DNA from: Exercitatus varius
GTDB lineage: Bacteria; Pseudomonadota; Gammaproteobacteria; Enterobacterales; Pasteurellaceae
DNA length: 64,000 nt
Direction: 5' to 3'
Assembly: GCF_029577735.1 (NCBI RefSeq)
Contig: NZ_JARQTO010000009.1
Coordinates: forward strand, 136,102-200,101
In this document: positions 26,634 to 36,370 of the stretch, piece after piece
How the letters are laid out: every line of letters begins with the position of its first letter
Numbering within the stretch: position 1 is the stretch's first letter
The notes under the pieces: model-generated
Database searches by the model: none
What the model saw: only the letters and a program-made list of their open reading frames with translations
Told to the model about the DNA's origin: nothing
Position numbers and translations under genes: made by a program

Positions 26634-27887
26634 TTAACTTCGCACCGTGTAATCGCCGGTGGCCACCCATTTATAGGTAGTTAACGCCTCCAAGCCCATC
26701 GGACCGCGCGCATGCAGCTTCTGCGTGCTGACGGCAACTTCCGCGCCAAGCCCGAATTGGCCGCCGTCGGTAAAGCGCGTACTGGCGTTCACATAAACCG
26801 CCGCCGCGTCGACCTGCGCCACAAATCGGCGCGCCAAGTGCGGAGATTCCGTTAAAATCGCTTCCGAGTGCTGGCTGCCGTATTCGCGAATATGCGCTAC
26901 CGCCGCCTCAATATCTTTCACAATCACGACGTTTAAATTGGTACACAGCCATTCTTGCCGCAATTCTTCTTCCGTAACGGGCGAAACATCCGCGCGGGCA
27001 TTATGCAAAATTTCATAGGCCGCCGCATCGGCATAATATTTCACCGATAATTCGGCGGCAAGTTTCGGCAGAAATTCGTGTGCGATACTTTCCTGCACTA
27101 ATAAAGTTTCCAGCGTATTACACGTGCTCGGGCGCTGGGTTTTGGCATTTTTAATCACCGAAATCGCACGATGTTGATCCGCACTTTGTTCCACAAAAGT
27201 GTGACAAACGCCGATTCCTCCCACGATGACCGGAATCGTCGCGTGTTGCTTGCACAATGCGTGTAACCCCGCCCCGCCGCGCGGAATAATCATATCCACG
27301 TAACGATCCGATTTCAGCAATTCCATCACCAGTGCGCGATCGGGATCGGTAATCGCCTGCACCGCCGTTTTTGGTAAACCGGCTTTTTCTAACGCATGTT
27401 GCACGACCTCCACCAAAATCCGGTTAGAATGCCGGGTTTCTTTACCGCCGCGCAGAATCACCGCGTTCCCGGTTTTCAGACAAAGGCTTGCCACATCGAT
27501 CGTCACGTTCGGTCTCGCTTCATAAATCGTGCCGATAACGCCCACCGGCACACGAATCCGCTCCAGTTTCAAGCCGCTGTCCAGCATACCGCCGTCGATT
27601 AATTTGCCCACCGGATCCGCCAATGACACCACATGGCGTACGTCTTTTGCCATTCCTTGCAGCCGTTCCGGGGTTAACAATAAACGATCGATAATGGCGT
27701 CGGTTAATCCGCTTGCTCGCGCGGCGTCAATGTCTTGCGCGTTCGCGGCTAAAATCCGCTGCTGCTGGGATTCCAGCTGTTCCGCAATAATCTGTAATGC
27801 GCGATTTTTTTCTTGCGCGGACAACTGGCTTAACTCAAATGCCGCCTGGCGTGCCGCTTTTCCCATTGCCTCTAAATTCGTCATCAT
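26634..27887 (-). CDS. proA: Gamma-glutamyl phosphate reductase
   Basis: This 417-residue NADPH enzyme reduces glutamyl 5-phosphate to the semialdehyde in proline synthesis. It has the aldehyde dehydrogenase fold with the nucleophilic Cys in KTQRPSTCNTLETLLVQ. The cofactor region NVTIDVASLCLKTGNAVILRGG is present. Two ATGs lie together at the start (27887 and 27884); either works with the upstream AAGGA. No proB is beside it, unlike the E. coli proBA operon. An inverted uptake-signal pair separates it from fabB upstream. Confidence 0.95.
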   Translation of the reverse strand: MMTNLEAMGKAARQAAFELSQLSAQEKNRALQIIAEQLESQQQRILAANAQDIDAARASGLTDAIIDRLLLTPERLQGMAKDVRHVVSLADPVGKLIDGGMLDSGLKLERIRVPVGVIGTIYEARPNVTIDVASLCLKTGNAVILRGGKETRHSNRILVEVVQHALEKAGLPKTAVQAITDPDRALVMELLKSDRYVDMIIPRGGAGLHALCKQHATIPVIVGGIGVCHTFVEQSADQHRAISVIKNAKTQRPSTCNTLETLLVQESIAHEFLPKLAAELSVKYYADAAAYEILHNARADVSPVTEEELRQEWLCTNLNVVIVKDIEAAVAHIREYGSQHSEAILTESPHLARRFVAQVDAAAVYVNASTRFTDGGQFGLGAEVAVSTQKLHARGPMGLEALTTYKWVATGDYTVRS

Positions 27888-27938
27888 TTTTATCCTTATT
27901 CGACTTTTTGCACAGCATACCCGATCTCAAAATACAAA

Positions 27939-27979
27939 AAAAGTGCGGTCAAAAACATGCAAGATTTTGACCGCACTTT
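27939..27979. terminator. Inverted uptake-signal pair, terminator of fabB
   Basis: AAAGTGCGGTCAAAA and TTTTGACCGCACTTT form an inverted repeat 17 bases beyond the fabB stop, before proA. Confidence 0.8.
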
Positions 27980-27996
27980 ATCATGCCGTTCCGGAA

Positions 27997-29217
27997 TTAT
28001 TTTTCATAACGGCGGAAAACTAACGTCGCGTTGGTACCGCCGAAGCCGAAACTGTTGGACATCACGGTTTTTAAGCCGGCATTTTCTTTCGTTTCGGTAA
28101 CGATATTCAAGCCTTGCGCCTGTTCGTCCAAGGTTTCGATGTTGATACTCGGCGCAATGAAGTCGTTTTGTAACATTAACAACGTATAAATGGCTTCGTG
28201 CGCACCGGCGGCGCCTAATGAGTGCCCCGTCATGGATTTCGTGGACGAAATCGCCGGCGTTTGATCGCCGAATACCGCTCTGATTGCGCCTAATTCTTTG
28301 ACGTCGCCGACCGGAGTTGAAGTGCCGTGCACGTTGATATAATCGATTGGCGTATCCACATTTTGCATTGCCTGACGCATGCAACGTTCCGCGCCTTCAC
28401 CGCTTGGCGCCACCATGTCGTAACCGTCGGAGGTGGCGCCGTAGCCGACCACTTCCGCATAAATTTTGGCACCGCGCGCTAAAGCGTGTTCCAGTTCTTC
28501 AACCACCACCACTGCGCCGCCGCCTGCGATAACGAAACCGTCGCGGTTTGCATCATACGCACGGGAAGCTTTTTCCGGCGTTTCGTTATATTTGGTTGAA
28601 ATCGCGCCCATGGCATCAAATTGCGCCGCACCTTCCCAGGACAATTCTTCCGCACCGCCGGCAAAAACGATATCCTGTTTGCCCAACTGAATTAATTCCA
28701 CCGCATTTCCGATACAGTGCGCGGAAGTGGCGCAAGCCGAACTGATTGAATAGTTCACGCCTTTGATTTTAAACGGTGTCGCCAAGCAGGCTGACACGCT
28801 TGAAGACATGGTTTTGGTTACTGCATAAGGACCGATCGCTTTCACGCCGCGCGCACTACGCGCCGCATCGGCGGCTTTTACCTGATAATGGGCGGAACCG
28901 ATACCCGCACCGATAACCAAACCGGTACGTTCGTTAGAAACCTGATCTTCCGTTAAACCCGCATCCTCAATGGCTTCTTTCATGGAAAGATAAGCGTATG
29001 CCGCCGCATCGCCCATAAAACGATAAATTTTACGGTCGATTAATTCCGCAGGATTTAACTTAATCGTTCCCGCAATATGGCTACGCATGCCGATTTCGAT
29101 AAAACCCGGAACGGTTTCAATCCCTGATTTACCCGATTTCAATGACGCTAACACTTCTTCTTTGTTGTTACCGATGCTAGAGATAACCCCGAAACCGGTG
29201 ATAACCACTCTTTTCAT
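27997..29217 (-). CDS. fabB: 3-oxoacyl-ACP synthase I
   Basis: This 406-residue condensing enzyme elongates acyl-ACP and is essential for unsaturated fatty acid synthesis. The active-site Cys lies in SISSACATSAHCIGNA, and the two His residues in NVHGTSTPVGD and SMTGHSLGAAGAHE. I choose the ATG at 29217 (MKRVVITGFGVISSIG) behind AAGGAAG. A longer in-frame ATG at 29250 is not supported. It is divergent from mnmC, an arrangement seen in E. coli. A palindrome 34 bases upstream may be a lipid-regulator operator. Confidence 0.96.
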   Translation of the reverse strand: MKRVVITGFGVISSIGNNKEEVLASLKSGKSGIETVPGFIEIGMRSHIAGTIKLNPAELIDRKIYRFMGDAAAYAYLSMKEAIEDAGLTEDQVSNERTGLVIGAGIGSAHYQVKAADAARSARGVKAIGPYAVTKTMSSSVSACLATPFKIKGVNYSISSACATSAHCIGNAVELIQLGKQDIVFAGGAEELSWEGAAQFDAMGAISTKYNETPEKASRAYDANRDGFVIAGGGAVVVVEELEHALARGAKIYAEVVGYGATSDGYDMVAPSGEGAERCMRQAMQNVDTPIDYINVHGTSTPVGDVKELGAIRAVFGDQTPAISSTKSMTGHSLGAAGAHEAIYTLLMLQNDFIAPSINIETLDEQAQGLNIVTETKENAGLKTVMSNSFGFGGTNATLVFRRYEK

Positions 29218-29250
29218 TCTGTCTTCCTTTGTTGGATTAAATAAATTCAC

Positions 29251-29264
29251 CTTACACTTGTAAG
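29251..29264. promoter_or_regulatory. Palindromic operator candidate upstream of fabB
   Basis: CTTACACTTGTAAG is a perfect 6-base inverted repeat around a 2-base centre. It lies 34 bases before the fabB start. Its TACA..TGTA core resembles reported FabR sites at fabA and fabB in enterobacteria. Assignment to FabR is inference. Confidence 0.45.
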
Positions 29265-29381
29265 CTGAATGCTAATTTACTATGAAATCGAAATATTGCA
29301 AGCATTTATTGCCATATTCGACCACTTTATACCGACACAGGATTATAATAAACTCCAAAATCAGAAAAAAGGAATAAATAC

Positions 29382-31418
29382 ATGCTTCATCTTCAACCCG
29401 CCGATTTACGTTTCAATGCGGACGGCACGCCGATATCCTACCGTTTTGACGACATTTATTTCTCCACCCAGGACGGCGCGGCGGAAAGCCGTTATGTGTT
29501 TCAGCAGGGCAATGCGTTGTGGGAACGCTGGCTGATCTGTCAGGATACGCATTTTGTGATTGCGGAAACGGGATTCGGAACCGGATTGAATTTCTTCGCC
29601 GTCACGCTTCTGTTTCGTCAGTTCCGTCAACAAAATCCGCAATCGCCGTTGTCACGATTGTACTTTATTTCCTTCGAAAAATACCCGGTTTCCGCCGAAC
29701 AGTTATCGATAATCTATCGACCGCTTCCTGAATTTTCCGCGCTGGCGGAACAATTACAAAAATGCTGGCAAATCAACGGCCTGCCGATTGAAGGCTGTTA
29801 TCGCTATCATTTTGGCGAAACGACGCTGGATCTCTGGTTCGGCGACATCAATACGCAATTACCGCAGCTGGGCGATTATATGCAAAACCGCATTGACGCT
29901 TGGTTTTTAGACGGCTTCGCGCCAAGCAAAAATCCCGATATGTGGAACGAAACGGTTTACCATCAAATGTACCGTTACACCAAGCCGCAAGGCACTTTCG
30001 CCACTTTCACCGCCGCCGGCGCGGTCAAAAAAGGGCTGGAAGCCGCAGGATTTAGCGTCGAAAAACGCCCGGGATTCGGCAAGAAACGAGAATGTCTGCA
30101 CGGCAAAAAACTTGCGAAAAACGTACCGCACTTAACCGATCCTCAGGTTGATACGCCTTGGTATTTACCGCAACCCGCGAAATTTGACGGCATAGCGAAT
30201 GTGGGCATCGTGGGCGGCGGCATCGCCTCGCTGTTCGCCGCGCTGTCGTTACTCGAACGCGGTGCCAACGTGACGCTTTATTGCGAAGACGACGAATTGG
30301 CTCTCAATGCCTCCGGCAACAAACAAGGCGCCTTCTATCCGCAGCTCAGCGACGATGACGAACGCAATATTCGTTTTTACGTCCACGCCTTCGCTTACGG
30401 CCTGCAACGGCTGCAATGGGCCATTGAACGAGGCATTTCCTTTGAATATCAATTCTGCGGCGTGGCCTTATGCGGCTATGACGACAAAAGTGCGGTCAAA
30501 TTAGACAAAATTTCCGCTTATCGGTGGGATAAAAAACTGTATGTCGGCATGAATCGGGAAGAACTCAGCCAAACCGTCGGTTTACCGTTGCCCTGCGGCG
30601 GCGGATTTATCCCGAACGGTGCTTGGCTGGCGCCGCGGCAATTCGTTCAAAATGCCTTTGCCTTGTTGGAAACGATGGGCTTATCCGTGAAAACGGCGCA
30701 AAAAATCACCGCACTTTCGCCGATTCAAAAACACTGGACGCTGCAAAATGCGCAAGGTCAAACATTCCGGCATGACATCGTGGTATTGGCAAACGGCCAC
30801 CGCTTACACCGCTTCGAACAAACTGCGCATTTACCGCTTTATCCCGTACGGGGGCAAGTCAGTCAAATTGCTACCGGCGAAAATTTAATCAAACTGAACA
30901 GCGTGATTTGTTATGACGGCTACATGACGCCGGCGGATCAGGCTAAAACCAGCCATTGCATCGGCGCCAGCCATGTACGGGACTGTGAAAACCGCGATTT
31001 CAGCATAACGGAACAGCAAGAAAATCAAATGAAAATTCAGCACAATCTCGCTATGGACTGGACGCGGGAAGTGGATACCTCGGACAATCGCGCGCGAATC
31101 GGCGTGCGTTGCGCGGTGCGGGATCGCATTCCGATGATGGGCAACGTGCCGGATTTCGAGCGCCAGGCGGAAGAATACCGCAATCTGTTCAATTTGCGCC
31201 GCCGCAAACAACCGATTCCCGCAGCGGCAAATTTCGAGAACCTGTATTTAGTCGGCGCGTTGGGATCGCGCGGATTAACCTCCGCGCCGATTTTAGGCGA
31301 ATGCGTGGCATCGTTGATTTACGGCGAACCGCTGCCTTTAAGCGAAGATATTATTCACGCTCTCAGCCCGAATCGCAGCTGGATGCGCAAACTGTTAAAA
31401 GGCACGCCGGCGAAATAA
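29382..31418 (+). CDS. mnmC: Bifunctional tRNA mnm5U34 synthesis protein MnmC
   Basis: This 678-residue fusion has a SAM-dependent methyltransferase N-terminal half (FVIAETGFGTGLNF; about 1-240). Its C-terminal half is FAD-dependent (VGIVGGGIASLFAALSLLERG; from about 270). The FAD half removes the carboxymethyl group from cmnm5U34 and the other half then methylates nm5U34 at the tRNA wobble base. The length is normal for the fused form. The start follows AAAAAAGGAATAAATAC. An inverted uptake-signal hairpin follows the stop immediately. Confidence 0.95.
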   Translation: MLHLQPADLRFNADGTPISYRFDDIYFSTQDGAAESRYVFQQGNALWERWLICQDTHFVIAETGFGTGLNFFAVTLLFRQFRQQNPQSPLSRLYFISFEKYPVSAEQLSIIYRPLPEFSALAEQLQKCWQINGLPIEGCYRYHFGETTLDLWFGDINTQLPQLGDYMQNRIDAWFLDGFAPSKNPDMWNETVYHQMYRYTKPQGTFATFTAAGAVKKGLEAAGFSVEKRPGFGKKRECLHGKKLAKNVPHLTDPQVDTPWYLPQPAKFDGIANVGIVGGGIASLFAALSLLERGANVTLYCEDDELALNASGNKQGAFYPQLSDDDERNIRFYVHAFAYGLQRLQWAIERGISFEYQFCGVALCGYDDKSAVKLDKISAYRWDKKLYVGMNREELSQTVGLPLPCGGGFIPNGAWLAPRQFVQNAFALLETMGLSVKTAQKITALSPIQKHWTLQNAQGQTFRHDIVVLANGHRLHRFEQTAHLPLYPVRGQVSQIATGENLIKLNSVICYDGYMTPADQAKTSHCIGASHVRDCENRDFSITEQQENQMKIQHNLAMDWTREVDTSDNRARIGVRCAVRDRIPMMGNVPDFERQAEEYRNLFNLRRRKQPIPAAANFENLYLVGALGSRGLTSAPILGECVASLIYGEPLPLSEDIIHALSPNRSWMRKLLKGTPAK

Positions 31419-31460
31419 AAAGTGCGGGAAAAAAATCCTTCGTTTTTTGCCCGCACTTTT
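31417..31460. terminator. Inverted uptake-signal pair between mnmC and grpE
   Basis: AAAAAGTGCGGG and CCCGCACTTTT with A/T tracts pair between the convergent mnmC and grpE genes. The first bases overlap the mnmC stop codon. Confidence 0.8.
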
Positions 31461-31485
31461 ACCGAATTTTGTCGGCACAGATAAA

Positions 31486-32085
31486 TTATGCCGCAACCAT
31501 CACCATCGCCGGACGAATGACTCGGTTGTTTAATAAATAACCTTTCTGCAAAACGGCGGTAATTTGATTGGTTTCAAATCCTTCCGCCGGCTGCATGGAA
31601 ATAGCCTGATGCAATTCCGGGTTGAAGGTATCGCCCACTAAACCTACCGGTTCAATGCCGAAGCGCGCCACCGTGGCAAGCAACTCTTTCAGGGTTAATT
31701 CCACGCCGTCAAATAAGCCTTTCACACTTTCGTCTTCTTTGTTCGCCGGCGTTGCCAGGGCGCGTTCAAGATTATCGATAGTATTTAAAATGTCTTTGGC
31801 AAATTTTTCCAAGGCGAATTTGTGCGCTTTTTCCACGTCCTGTTCCGCACGACGACGCATGTTGTCCACTTCCGCCCGGGCGCGTAATAAAGCGTCCTGC
31901 TCTTTTTTCGCGGCGTCCGCCAGTTGTTCTTCCAATTCCTGTACCCGCGCAATGGCTTCCTCTAACGGATCCGTAGCGTTTTGTTCGGTTTGCGCTTCCG
32001 TTTCGGTTAAATCTTCGGTATTCGGCGCGGCATTTTCTGTTACATTTTCAATCGGTTGTTCTTGTTTTTGCTCTTGTTCTGACAT
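31486..32085 (-). CDS. grpE: Nucleotide exchange factor GrpE
   Basis: This 199-residue co-chaperone exchanges ADP for ATP on DnaK. A Glu/Gln/Thr-rich disordered N-terminus (about 1-40) leads to a long coiled coil (about 45-110). The conserved beta domain then contains GVELTLKELLATVARFGIEPV and FNPELHQAI. It is divergent from nadK, the E. coli arrangement. A uptake signal lies between the two starts, near 32109. I saw no obvious sigma-32 promoter. Confidence 0.95.
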   Translation of the reverse strand: MSEQEQKQEQPIENVTENAAPNTEDLTETEAQTEQNATDPLEEAIARVQELEEQLADAAKKEQDALLRARAEVDNMRRRAEQDVEKAHKFALEKFAKDILNTIDNLERALATPANKEDESVKGLFDGVELTLKELLATVARFGIEPVGLVGDTFNPELHQAISMQPAEGFETNQITAVLQKGYLLNNRVIRPAMVMVAA

Positions 32086-32210
32086 GTTTTACTCCATTCA
32101 ATAGCGAAAAGTGCGGTCATTCTAACAAAGGATTTCGGGAATGTTAATCTTTGCGCGTTTGTCGTTTCGATGTAATATAAGGGCTAATCCCGATTATTCA
32201 AGAGAAATCT

Positions 32211-33122
32211 ATGAAAACGCAAAAAAAGCCCGTCAATACATTGCACGCTTCCTTTAAAACCATCGGTTTGGTGGGACGCCCGCGTAATGACGTCACCCTG
32301 CAAATGCACCGCAATATTTTCCAATGGCTGCGCGAACGCGGATATGAAGTTTTGGTGGAAGACAGCGTGGGCGAAGCGTTAAAGTTATCGGCAAATCATA
32401 TCGCCTCGCTGGAACAAATCGGTCGTCAGGCCCAGCTTGCCATTGTCATCGGCGGAGACGGCAATATGCTGGGGCGCGCCCGCGTGTTGTCCAAATACGA
32501 TATTGTCATGATCGGCATCAACCGCGGTCATCTCGGGTTTCTGACCGATATTGACCCGAAAAACGCCTATTCTCAGCTGCAGGCTTGTCTGAACGGTGAA
32601 TTTTTTGTGGAAGAACGTTTCCAGCTTGATGTCAATATCGTGCGTAACGGCGAAATCATTGCCGGCGGTAATGCGATTAACGAAGCGGTTATCCATCCGG
32701 CAAAAGTCGCGCATATGATTGATTTCCATGTGCACATTGACGATAAATTTGCTTTCTCACAACGTTCCGACGGTTTAATTATCGCCACGCCGACAGGTTC
32801 CACCGCTTATTCGCTTTCCGCCGGCGGGCCGATTTTAACCCCGCAACTAAATGCTATCGCGCTGGTTTCCATGTTCCCGCACACCTTGTCTTCCCGCCCG
32901 TTAGTTATCGACGGCAACAGTAAAATTTCCCTGAGTTTCGCCGAATACAATACACCGCAGCTGGAAGTTAACTGCGACAGCCAACTCGCTTTAAATTTTA
33001 CCAGTGATGATATTGTGACCGTAAAAAAAGCGCCTCATCCTTTACGCCTGCTTCATCTGCAAAATTATAATTATTACAATGTGTTAAGCTCAAAATTAGG
33101 CTGGTTAAAAAAATTATTCTAA
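32211..33122 (+). CDS. nadK: NAD kinase
   Basis: This 303-residue enzyme phosphorylates NAD to NADP. The GGDGNMLGRARVL motif binds ATP and Mg and carries the catalytic Asp. NEAVIHPAKVAHMIDF and ATPTGSTAYSLSAGGPILTP are the other family signatures. Length and start are typical. It is divergent from grpE and followed by recN after about 80 bases. That is the same order as in E. coli. Confidence 0.96.
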   Translation: MKTQKKPVNTLHASFKTIGLVGRPRNDVTLQMHRNIFQWLRERGYEVLVEDSVGEALKLSANHIASLEQIGRQAQLAIVIGGDGNMLGRARVLSKYDIVMIGINRGHLGFLTDIDPKNAYSQLQACLNGEFFVEERFQLDVNIVRNGEIIAGGNAINEAVIHPAKVAHMIDFHVHIDDKFAFSQRSDGLIIATPTGSTAYSLSAGGPILTPQLNAIALVSMFPHTLSSRPLVIDGNSKISLSFAEYNTPQLEVNCDSQLALNFTSDDIVTVKKAPHPLRLLHLQNYNYYNVLSSKLGWLKKLF

Positions 33123-33201
33123 ATTTACTGTAAAAAAACACTTTACTGTATATTTATTTAATATAAAATCACATCCATACAGTTAGAGGGGATTTTTACA
33201 G

Positions 33202-34878
33202 ATGCTTACACAACTCACTATCAATAATTTTGCGATCGTTCGCCATTTAGACATTGAACTGGCAAAAGGCTTGTCCGTGATTACCGGCGAAACCGGCGCG
33301 GGGAAATCCATTGCTATCGACGCGTTGGGTTTATGTTTGGGTCAACGAGCGGACGCTTCCATGCTACGCAACGGGCAAGAACGGGCGGAAGTCTGTGCAA
33401 CTTTTCGCATTGAGCCTCGTAGCCCTGCCGCGCTTTGGTTGAAAACGCAGGAATTGGAAGATCAGGATAATCCGACAAGCTGTATTTTGCGCCGTATTAT
33501 CAGCAATGAAGGGCATTCAAAGGCTTTTATTAACGGCACGCCGGTTTCCGCCGCCGCATTGAAAGAATTAGCCCAATACCTGATCCAGATTAACAGTCAG
33601 CACGCCTCTCAATTACTCCTGAAAGCCGATCATCAACTGCAACTGCTGGACAATTTCTGCGCTCATCAGGATTTATTAGCACAAATGCGCAAAGATTATC
33701 AACACTGGAAAGCGTTACAGCATCAACTCGACGTCTTCAAACAAAAAGTTGCCGAAAACGAAGCAAAAAAACAACTATTGCAATATCAGGTAAACGAACT
33801 GGATGAGTTTAATCTGCAGGATAACGAATATTTGGAATTGGAAGAGGATCACAAACGCCTCTCAAACAGCGAAGAATTAACTTCTTTAACGCAATCGGTT
33901 TTACAAATACTCAGCGAAAATGAAACGGTCAGCGCAGACGGTTTGCTCTATCGCGCCCTTCAGCAGCTAGACGAATTAGTCGAACTGGACGGGCAATATA
34001 GCGGCGTACAAAGCATGTTGAACGAAGCCCTGATTCAGGTGCAGGAAGCAGTGAATGAGATGCAGACTCTGGCTTCCGCTATCGAACAGGATCCCCATTC
34101 GCTTGAAGAAATTGAGAACCGAATGAGCCAAGCCATTCATTTAGCCCGGAAACATCGCGTGCAGCCGGAAAATCTCGTAGAATTTCACCGCACTTTGAAG
34201 AGCGAATTAATGCAGTTGGTGGATTTTTCCGGAGGCGAAGACGAATTACTGGCGCAAGAAAAAGCGGCGTTTGATAAAATGCAGACAACCGCAGCGGCAC
34301 TTCACCGCAGTCGCCAAACCGGTGCCGATAAATTAGCCCAAAGCGTTACAAAATCCATTAAGCAATTAGCTATGGAAAACGCACAATTTTTTATCGAACT
34401 TAAAACGGATTTCAACAAAGTGAATGCAAACGGTGCCGACAGCGTTATTTTTAATCTGCAAAGTAATCCGGGACAAAATGCTCAACCGCTGGCAAAAACC
34501 GCATCAGGCGGCGAATTATCGCGTATCGCTCTGACGTTACAGGTTTTAACCTCCGATAAGAGCGCAATTCCAACCTTAATTTTCGATGAAATTGATGTAG
34601 GTATCAGCGGCGCCACCGCCAGTGTGGTCGGCAAATTATTACGCCGTTTAGGACAAAAATGTCAGGTACTGTGTGTCACGCATCTCCCGCAAGTTGCCTG
34701 CCAGGGCAATCAACACTTTTCCGTTGAGAAACTCACCATTGACGGAAAAACGGAAACAAATATGACCGCACTTTCCCCGCAACAACGAGTAAAAGCGTTG
34801 GCAAAACTATTAGGCGGCACAAAGATAACCGATAACGCCTTAGCCAATGCTCAGGAATTATTAAATTTAGCCGGTTAA
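33202..34878 (+). CDS. recN: DNA repair ATPase RecN
   Basis: This 558-residue SMC-like protein acts in double-strand break repair. Walker A is GETGAGKSIAID (about residue 31). A central coiled coil (about 150-360) joins the two head halves. The C-terminal half has the signature TASGGELSRIALTL and Walker B IFDEIDVGISG. In E. coli recN is strongly SOS-induced. Here two ACTGTA half-sites lie in the 80-base upstream gap (near 33127 and 33145), but neither has a good second half. The start follows AGAGGGG. Confidence 0.95.
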   Translation: MLTQLTINNFAIVRHLDIELAKGLSVITGETGAGKSIAIDALGLCLGQRADASMLRNGQERAEVCATFRIEPRSPAALWLKTQELEDQDNPTSCILRRIISNEGHSKAFINGTPVSAAALKELAQYLIQINSQHASQLLLKADHQLQLLDNFCAHQDLLAQMRKDYQHWKALQHQLDVFKQKVAENEAKKQLLQYQVNELDEFNLQDNEYLELEEDHKRLSNSEELTSLTQSVLQILSENETVSADGLLYRALQQLDELVELDGQYSGVQSMLNEALIQVQEAVNEMQTLASAIEQDPHSLEEIENRMSQAIHLARKHRVQPENLVEFHRTLKSELMQLVDFSGGEDELLAQEKAAFDKMQTTAAALHRSRQTGADKLAQSVTKSIKQLAMENAQFFIELKTDFNKVNANGADSVIFNLQSNPGQNAQPLAKTASGGELSRIALTLQVLTSDKSAIPTLIFDEIDVGISGATASVVGKLLRRLGQKCQVLCVTHLPQVACQGNQHFSVEKLTIDGKTETNMTALSPQQRVKALAKLLGGTKITDNALANAQELLNLAG

Positions 34879-34897
34879 CGCTTCGGGTTTATTATTT

Positions 34898-34924
34898 GGG
34901 AGGATGTTTTTTCATCCTCCTTTG
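34898..34924 (+). terminator. Terminator of recN
   Basis: GGAGGATG and CATCCTCC form an 8-base perfect stem with a T-rich loop and a TTTG tail, 20 bases after the recN stop. Confidence 0.8.
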
Positions 34925-35062
34925 CTAATTCGTTTTTCCGAATACTCAGAACAGTTCATAGACAATCAAGAATAGCTTTCAAAATGAATAACCTTAGTGA
35001 TTTCACCATAAAATGAGTATAATCTTATCAATTTTGTAACAACTCTATGTTTAAGGACAGCA

Positions 35063-35830
35063 ATGCCAATTAACTTTACCCAACTTTTTCGCGACAGTTG
35101 GAATTTTATGCGGAACCAACGTCAGTTCGTCATAAAATTCATGCTGATATTTCTGGTCGTTTCCGCCGGAATGAGCGCTCTTGCTTCGATACTGCAATCT
35201 TCGGTAACCAACCCGGCTCAGATGGATCAAACCCAATTGGCTCAATCCATGATTGAACAGTCACAGCAACCGTCCAAACAACTGTTTTTCTTACTGAATC
35301 AGGGCGTGACGCTTTTCATTTCCAGTTGGGCGCTAACGGTGATTCACTCAATCAGCCGGCAACGCGGTATGAATCTTATAGTCTCGGCCGCTTTCACGGC
35401 CCGTCGTTTTATTGGCGTTGCGTTGCTGAGCATCTTGAGCGTATTGCCGTTATTCATCGGATTATGGTTCGCATTCGGCGACATGAGCAACAACCAAGCA
35501 CCGTCAATTCTGTCTTTAGTTTTGATGATTGCCGGTCTTATTCTGTTTATTCGTCTCTGTTTAGGGCCGGTGGAATATCTGATTCAACCGGTTTCCATGC
35601 AAAGTGCGGTCAAAAATATTTTAGTTTTTGGTACGAAACGGACGGGCACGCTGTTTTTCTATTGTTTAATCGTGAACTTTTTCCTGCCGCTTATCGGGTT
35701 GCAGCTCTCCGCGATGGCAATTAATATGCTGTTTAGTGTGATCGTACTGGCGGCTATTGCCTTAGTCAGCCTGTTTTCATTGATTTTCACTTATCGTTTT
35801 TATTCTATTTTCAGCAACCAGGCGACGTAA
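35063..35830 (+). CDS. yciC: UPF0259 membrane protein YciC
   Basis: This 255-residue polytopic membrane protein has about six hydrophobic segments. It matches the YciC/UPF0259 family, and the N-terminal SWNFMRNQRQFVIKF and context support this. It starts a yciC-yciB-yciA-yciI cluster also found in E. coli. Its function is not established. YciB starts 1 base after its stop, so translation is coupled. An in-frame uptake signal (AAAGTGCGGTCAAAAATATT, near 35600) encodes SAVKNI. Confidence 0.85.
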   Translation: MPINFTQLFRDSWNFMRNQRQFVIKFMLIFLVVSAGMSALASILQSSVTNPAQMDQTQLAQSMIEQSQQPSKQLFFLLNQGVTLFISSWALTVIHSISRQRGMNLIVSAAFTARRFIGVALLSILSVLPLFIGLWFAFGDMSNNQAPSILSLVLMIAGLILFIRLCLGPVEYLIQPVSMQSAVKNILVFGTKRTGTLFFYCLIVNFFLPLIGLQLSAMAINMLFSVIVLAAIALVSLFSLIFTYRFYSIFSNQAT

Positions 35831-35831
35831 T

Positions 35832-36368
35832 ATGAAGCAATTACTCGAATTTATCCCGCTCGTCCTCTTTTTTGCGGTTTACAAATTATCCGGCATTCGC
35901 GATGCGGCGATAACCTTAGTTATCGCCACCGTCGTGCAGCTGATTATTCTTAAAATCAAATACGGTCAAATCGAAAAACAGCAAATCATTATGGGTATCG
36001 CCGTAGTCTTTTTCGGTTTATTAACGGCTTATTTCAATGAAGTCAAATACTTACAGTGGAAAGTAACCATTATATACGCGTTATTCGCCGCCATTCTATT
36101 AATCGGACAATTTGTATTCAAAATCCCGTTAATCCGGAAATTACTCGGCAAAGAAATCGAATTACCCGATCCCGCCTGGCAAAAACTCAATTTAGGCTGG
36201 GCCGGATTTTTTGTGCTTTGTATGCTGACTAACATTTATATCAGCCAATATTATTCGGAAGAAATCTGGGTTGATTTCAAATCATTCGGCATTATCGGCA
36301 TGACCCTTATTGCAACACTGATTACAGGCGTATATATTTACCGTTACCTTCCAAAGGATAAGGACTAA
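35832..36368 (+). CDS. yciB: Inner membrane protein YciB (septation protein A family)
   Basis: This 178-residue protein has five membrane segments and starts MKQLLEFIPLVLFFAVYKLSG, the family signature. YciB is linked to cell-envelope synthesis and septation by interaction studies in E. coli and Shigella. NLGWAGFFVLCMLTNIYISQ near the C-terminus is conserved. It lies 1 base from yciC and 2 bases from yciA. Confidence 0.93.
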   Translation: MKQLLEFIPLVLFFAVYKLSGIRDAAITLVIATVVQLIILKIKYGQIEKQQIIMGIAVVFFGLLTAYFNEVKYLQWKVTIIYALFAAILLIGQFVFKIPLIRKLLGKEIELPDPAWQKLNLGWAGFFVLCMLTNIYISQYYSEEIWVDFKSFGIIGMTLIATLITGVYIYRYLPKDKD

Positions 36369-36370
36369 TC

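Noticed and set aside
33127..33182. LexA boxes upstream of recN
   Set aside because: Two CTGT half-sites (33128 and 33146) are there, but the partner halves read ACTT and TTAA, so neither is a supported operator.
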